The translations under genes were made by a program, and so were the position numbers. A DNA stretch of 64,000 nt from an uncultured Lachnospiraceae bacterium (GTDB lineage Bacteria; Bacillota; Clostridia; Lachnospirales; Lachnospiraceae), in NCBI GenBank assembly GCA_944380315.1, contig CALWHG010000001.1:1-64000 (forward strand), in the 5' to 3' direction. This document shows, in pieces, positions 61,737-64,000 of this stretch. A model generated the notes under the pieces. The model was not told the DNA's origin. It worked only from the letters and a program-made list of their open reading frames with translations, and searched no databases. The stretch's first letter is position 1. Every line of letters begins with the position of its first letter.

Positions 61737-61765
61737 TTGCCCAGGGATATATAAGATGGTATAAT
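61737..61765 (+). promoter_or_regulatory. Promoter of the Panacea cassette
   Basis: -35-like TTGCCC (61737-61742), 17 bases, extended -10 TGGTATAAT (TATAAT 61760-61765). 71 bases before the Panacea start. Confidence 0.6.
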
Positions 61766-61836
61766 AATTCAGATATACAGGTTTGAATATCAGGAAAAAT
61801 CACTGGAAGATCCAGATCAGGGAAAGGAGGACAGCA

Positions 61837-62496
61837 ATGATACATTCTAATTGCAGGAAGCTCCGATTGAGTGGATGGCTGAAAAACAATCATCAAAAAG
61901 CATATGATACACCACTTAAGTTCCAGAAGTTTTTACTGTTGTATGAGGCCTTTTCAAAAGTATCTGGGGAGAAAAGCGACTTTTCCAATCTGAAGGGCTA
62001 TGAAAGAGGTCCTGTATTCAGTACTGTATGGGGAGATTACACAAAGGAGAGGAATGCTTTCGACAAGAGTGCAGACAGAGCATTTGCAAGTTCACCTGAG
62101 CTGATCGATAATGAACGAGCTGAGAAATGTGCCTTTATAGTCAGCACTTCAACTGAAAATGAACTTTCCGAACTGACCCACAGCTTTAATCTGTGGAATT
62201 GCAAAAAGGACAGGATACTTGCAGGAGAGTATCAGGTCGCCCTTGATGAGAAGGATTTCAATGACCATGATGTCAATATGGTCAAGGTCCTTGATCAGAT
62301 GTATCCGATCGAAGAGATAAGAAATTCCAGGATCATCAGTACAGACAGACATTATTTTGTCTTTCATCAAGACGATTATGCCAGACTGACAGAAGAACAG
62401 ATGGACACACTGTTTGCCATAAGCAACAGTGACGATGAGCTTCATAACCCAGTTTATGTTGAGATAGATGAGGATGGGAGGCTTTTGATTGATTGA
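61837..62496 (+). CDS. Panacea-domain (DUF4065) protein, likely antitoxin
   Basis: 219 residues from ATG 61837, which follows an excellent AAAGGAGG (61823-61831 region); a TTG at 61783 is less likely. The core TPLKFQKFLLLYEAFSKVSGEKSDFSNLKGYERGPVFSTVWGDY (in pieces: KFQKFLLLYEAF, YERGPVFSTVWGDY) matches the Panacea fold, known as a hyper-promiscuous antitoxin domain. The rest is less conserved. AT-rich relative to the neighbours. The partner toxin follows with an 8-base overlap. Confidence 0.75.
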   Translation: MIHSNCRKLRLSGWLKNNHQKAYDTPLKFQKFLLLYEAFSKVSGEKSDFSNLKGYERGPVFSTVWGDYTKERNAFDKSADRAFASSPELIDNERAEKCAFIVSTSTENELSELTHSFNLWNCKKDRILAGEYQVALDEKDFNDHDVNMVKVLDQMYPIEEIRNSRIISTDRHYFVFHQDDYARLTEEQMDTLFAISNSDDELHNPVYVEIDEDGRLLID

Positions 62497-62902
62497 CAGA
62501 CGAGATGTGATCAGGATGAAGATCCCATATCCCGGGATCAGCAGCAAGCTGGCGATGTATACTCATATGTATATCTGTAAAGAAACAGACTATAAGGCAT
62601 ATGAATATATAAAATGCCAAAGTCTGAAGCCTTATATGCTGGTAAACAATACTATGAGACATTACTGGGATGAGGCGCCGGATATAGAGAGAAATCCGTT
62701 TCGACATACTACAAGGATAGACTGTGACAAGACCTTTGGCACAGAAACAGTTTCTTATGACGATGAGCTGAAGACTACTTCAAGACCAGATGTATGCAAG
62801 GAACTGTTTGACAAAGTTTTAGTAGAACTGGAAAAAGACGGATACTCCAGGATAGCTCTGGATGAGGACGAGCTGAGAAGGATCAATCACTTGATCAATT
62901 GA
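62489..62902 (+). CDS. Unrecognised partner of the Panacea protein, candidate toxin
   Basis: 137 residues from TTG 62489, which lies 7 bases after GGAGG; ATG 62516 is an alternative start. It contains KIPYPGISSKLAMYTHMYICK and EYIKCQSLKPYMLV, which recall small RNase-like or PemK-like toxins (strand-rich, IP...K.HMYIC), but I cannot assign a family with confidence. The C-terminal half is charged (LVELEKDGYSRIALDEDELRRIN). Coupled translation with the Panacea gene supports a toxin-antitoxin pair. Confidence 0.6.
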   Translation: MIDRRDVIRMKIPYPGISSKLAMYTHMYICKETDYKAYEYIKCQSLKPYMLVNNTMRHYWDEAPDIERNPFRHTTRIDCDKTFGTETVSYDDELKTTSRPDVCKELFDKVLVELEKDGYSRIALDEDELRRINHLIN

Positions 62903-62912
62903 TAAGGTGTCT

Positions 62913-63749
62913 ATGATCGAAGAAATAAACAACTCATACTCCATCCTCATGTCAGTCTATCAAAAGGAACTGCCTGCCTACCTTAGGGCAGCCATGGACA
63001 GCATGCTGCATCAGACCATGCCCACTGACGACTTCGTGCTCATGTGCGACGGACCGCTGACAGAGGAGCTTGATCAGGTCATAGCAGAGCAGCAGGAGGT
63101 ATGGGGGCAGAGACTGAGAGTCATAAGGCTTCCGGAAAACCGGGGCCTGGCAGCAGCTCTCCGAGAGGGAGTCAGGGCCTGCAGACATGAGCTCATAGCC
63201 CGCATGGACAGCGATGACATATCCATGCCGGACCGCTGCGAGAGACAGCTTGAGGCCTACAGTGAACAGCCTGAGCTCAGCCTGCTGAGCGGCACCATAG
63301 CTGAGTTTAAAGAGGATCCGGAGCACATAGAAAACTACAGGAGGCTCCCTGAGACCCATGATGCCATAGTGCGATTTGCAAAAACACGCAATCCCATGAA
63401 CCATATGGCGGTCATGTTCAGAAAAAGCAGCGTGACAGCGGCAGGCAGCTATCAGCCCATAGGGTTATTTGAGGACTATGATCTCTGGGTACGTATGCTC
63501 ATGCAGGGCTGCAGGGCAGCCAACCTTTCGGAGGTATTGGTCAAGGCCCGGATAGGCAATGGCATGATAGCAAGGAGAGGCGGTCTCTCATATGCTGAGG
63601 ACTGCCTGAGACTTCAGAAGAGATTTTACAGAGCGGGCTTTATAAGCCTGCCTGAGGCTGTGATGAACAGCATCATACGAGGCGGAGTAAGCCTGGTGCC
63701 CTCAGGGGCCCGGGAGGCATTTTACAATAAGGTGCTCCGCAAAGGATAG
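62913..63749 (+). CDS. Family 2 glycosyltransferase
   Basis: 278 residues from ATG 62913. GT-A fold: YSILMSVYQKELPAYLRAAM, LMCDGPLTEELDQV, RLPENRGLAAALREGV, ARMDSDDISMPDRCERQ (DxD-type). The C-terminal FEDYDLWVRMLMQGCRAAN is typical of bacterial polysaccharide GT2 enzymes. It resumes the G+C-balanced polysaccharide style after the Panacea cassette. Confidence 0.9.
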   Translation: MIEEINNSYSILMSVYQKELPAYLRAAMDSMLHQTMPTDDFVLMCDGPLTEELDQVIAEQQEVWGQRLRVIRLPENRGLAAALREGVRACRHELIARMDSDDISMPDRCERQLEAYSEQPELSLLSGTIAEFKEDPEHIENYRRLPETHDAIVRFAKTRNPMNHMAVMFRKSSVTAAGSYQPIGLFEDYDLWVRMLMQGCRAANLSEVLVKARIGNGMIARRGGLSYAEDCLRLQKRFYRAGFISLPEAVMNSIIRGGVSLVPSGAREAFYNKVLRKG

Positions 63750-63759
63750 AAGATATAGC

Positions 63760-64000
63760 ATGACAGACACTCTGCACCGGGAACGGTGGAAAAAGATCAT
63801 AAAGCTCCTGGCGGCTGTGACCATCATAGCCCTGGAGACCGGCATATACTGGGTGGTATGGAACGAACACGTCAACCCCATGCTGGAGTTCCCCTTCTGG
63901 AGGAGGGGCAACTGGCTCATGGTGGCCCTTTATGCCCTCCTCATACTCTTTTTCAACCAGATGTACGGGGGCCTCAAGGTGGGCTTCCTGAGACGTGGCA
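63760..64000 (+). CDS. Polysaccharide-linked membrane protein, probable sugar transferase N-terminus (partial)
   Basis: Open from ATG 63760 to the window edge (about 80 residues). Two hydrophobic segments (LLAAVTIIALETGIYWVVWN and WLMVALYALLILFFNQMYGG) around FPFWRRGNW, then GGLKVGFLRRG. This pattern occurs at the N-terminus of exopolysaccharide polyprenyl glycosylphosphotransferases in Lachnospiraceae, so that is the best guess, but the catalytic part is outside the window. Confidence 0.5.
   Translation, partial: MTDTLHRERWKKIIKLLAAVTIIALETGIYWVVWNEHVNPMLEFPFWRRGNWLMVALYALLILFFNQMYGGLKVGFLRRG

Overview
The window looks like chromosomal DNA of an anaerobic Clostridia bacterium, most likely Lachnospiraceae. 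The reasons are a large Firmicutes-type SRP RNA, an FMN riboswitch on a RibU-type ECF transporter, a YaaT/RicT homologue in a holB operon, a LytR-CpsA-Psr protein, Shine-Dalgarno sites of the GGAGG class, and tRNA genes without an encoded CCA. Core genes are G+C-balanced and use ATA (Ile) and AGG (Arg) very freely. Several accessory patches are visibly AT-rich and do not share that habit. The genus cannot be fixed from the sequence alone.

Layout. 0-0.75 kb: end of a 23S rRNA gene and six tRNA genes with two terminators. 0.8-8.1 kb: a divergent LysR regulator and a complete F1Fo ATP synthase operon in which the delta subunit survives only as its C-terminal domain fused to alpha. 8.1-17.6 kb: MATE exporter, secreted protein, then housekeeping genes (guanylate-kinase-like, holB, ricT, tRNA methyltransferase, galM, proC, rsmI, acylphosphatase). 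17.6-21.6 kb: AT-rich accessory patch with an LRR-protein remnant, a YefM/ParE-type pair, a YbaK deacylase, hicAB, and a DUF4143 ATPase bracketed by three 38-bp palindromic repeats. 21.6-24.1 kb (minus strand): an ABC-F gene behind a leader peptide and attenuator, and ribU under an FMN riboswitch. 24.1-30.1 kb: metallopeptidase, higBA, lipoprotein, metG, traX, tatD. 30.2-34.5 kb: the phosphate-uptake operon pstSCAB-phoU. 34.6-45.4 kb: SRP RNA, rsmA, radical-SAM activase, phosphofructokinase, dnaX-ybaB-recR, a TPR protein, cvpA, and udp-deoB. 45.4-64 kb: a cell-surface polysaccharide region (glycosyltransferases, phosphoglycosyl transferase, LCP ligase, Wzy-like polymerase/ligase, rhomboid, HtrA), interrupted by defence or toxin-antitoxin cassettes.

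The most interesting pattern is the number of small toxin-antitoxin or defence modules set between ordinary operons: YefM/ParE, HicAB, HigBA, an AbiF-type HEPN protein with its own small structured RNA, a type I holin-like toxin with an antisense RNA and an apparent ATA start, a Fic protein, and a Panacea-domain antitoxin with an unrecognised partner. The AbiF-RNA unit (53.6-54.7 kb) and the delta-alpha fused ATP synthase (3.6 kb) are the two strongest observations. The ABC-F attenuator and the 38-bp repeats around the ATPase come next.
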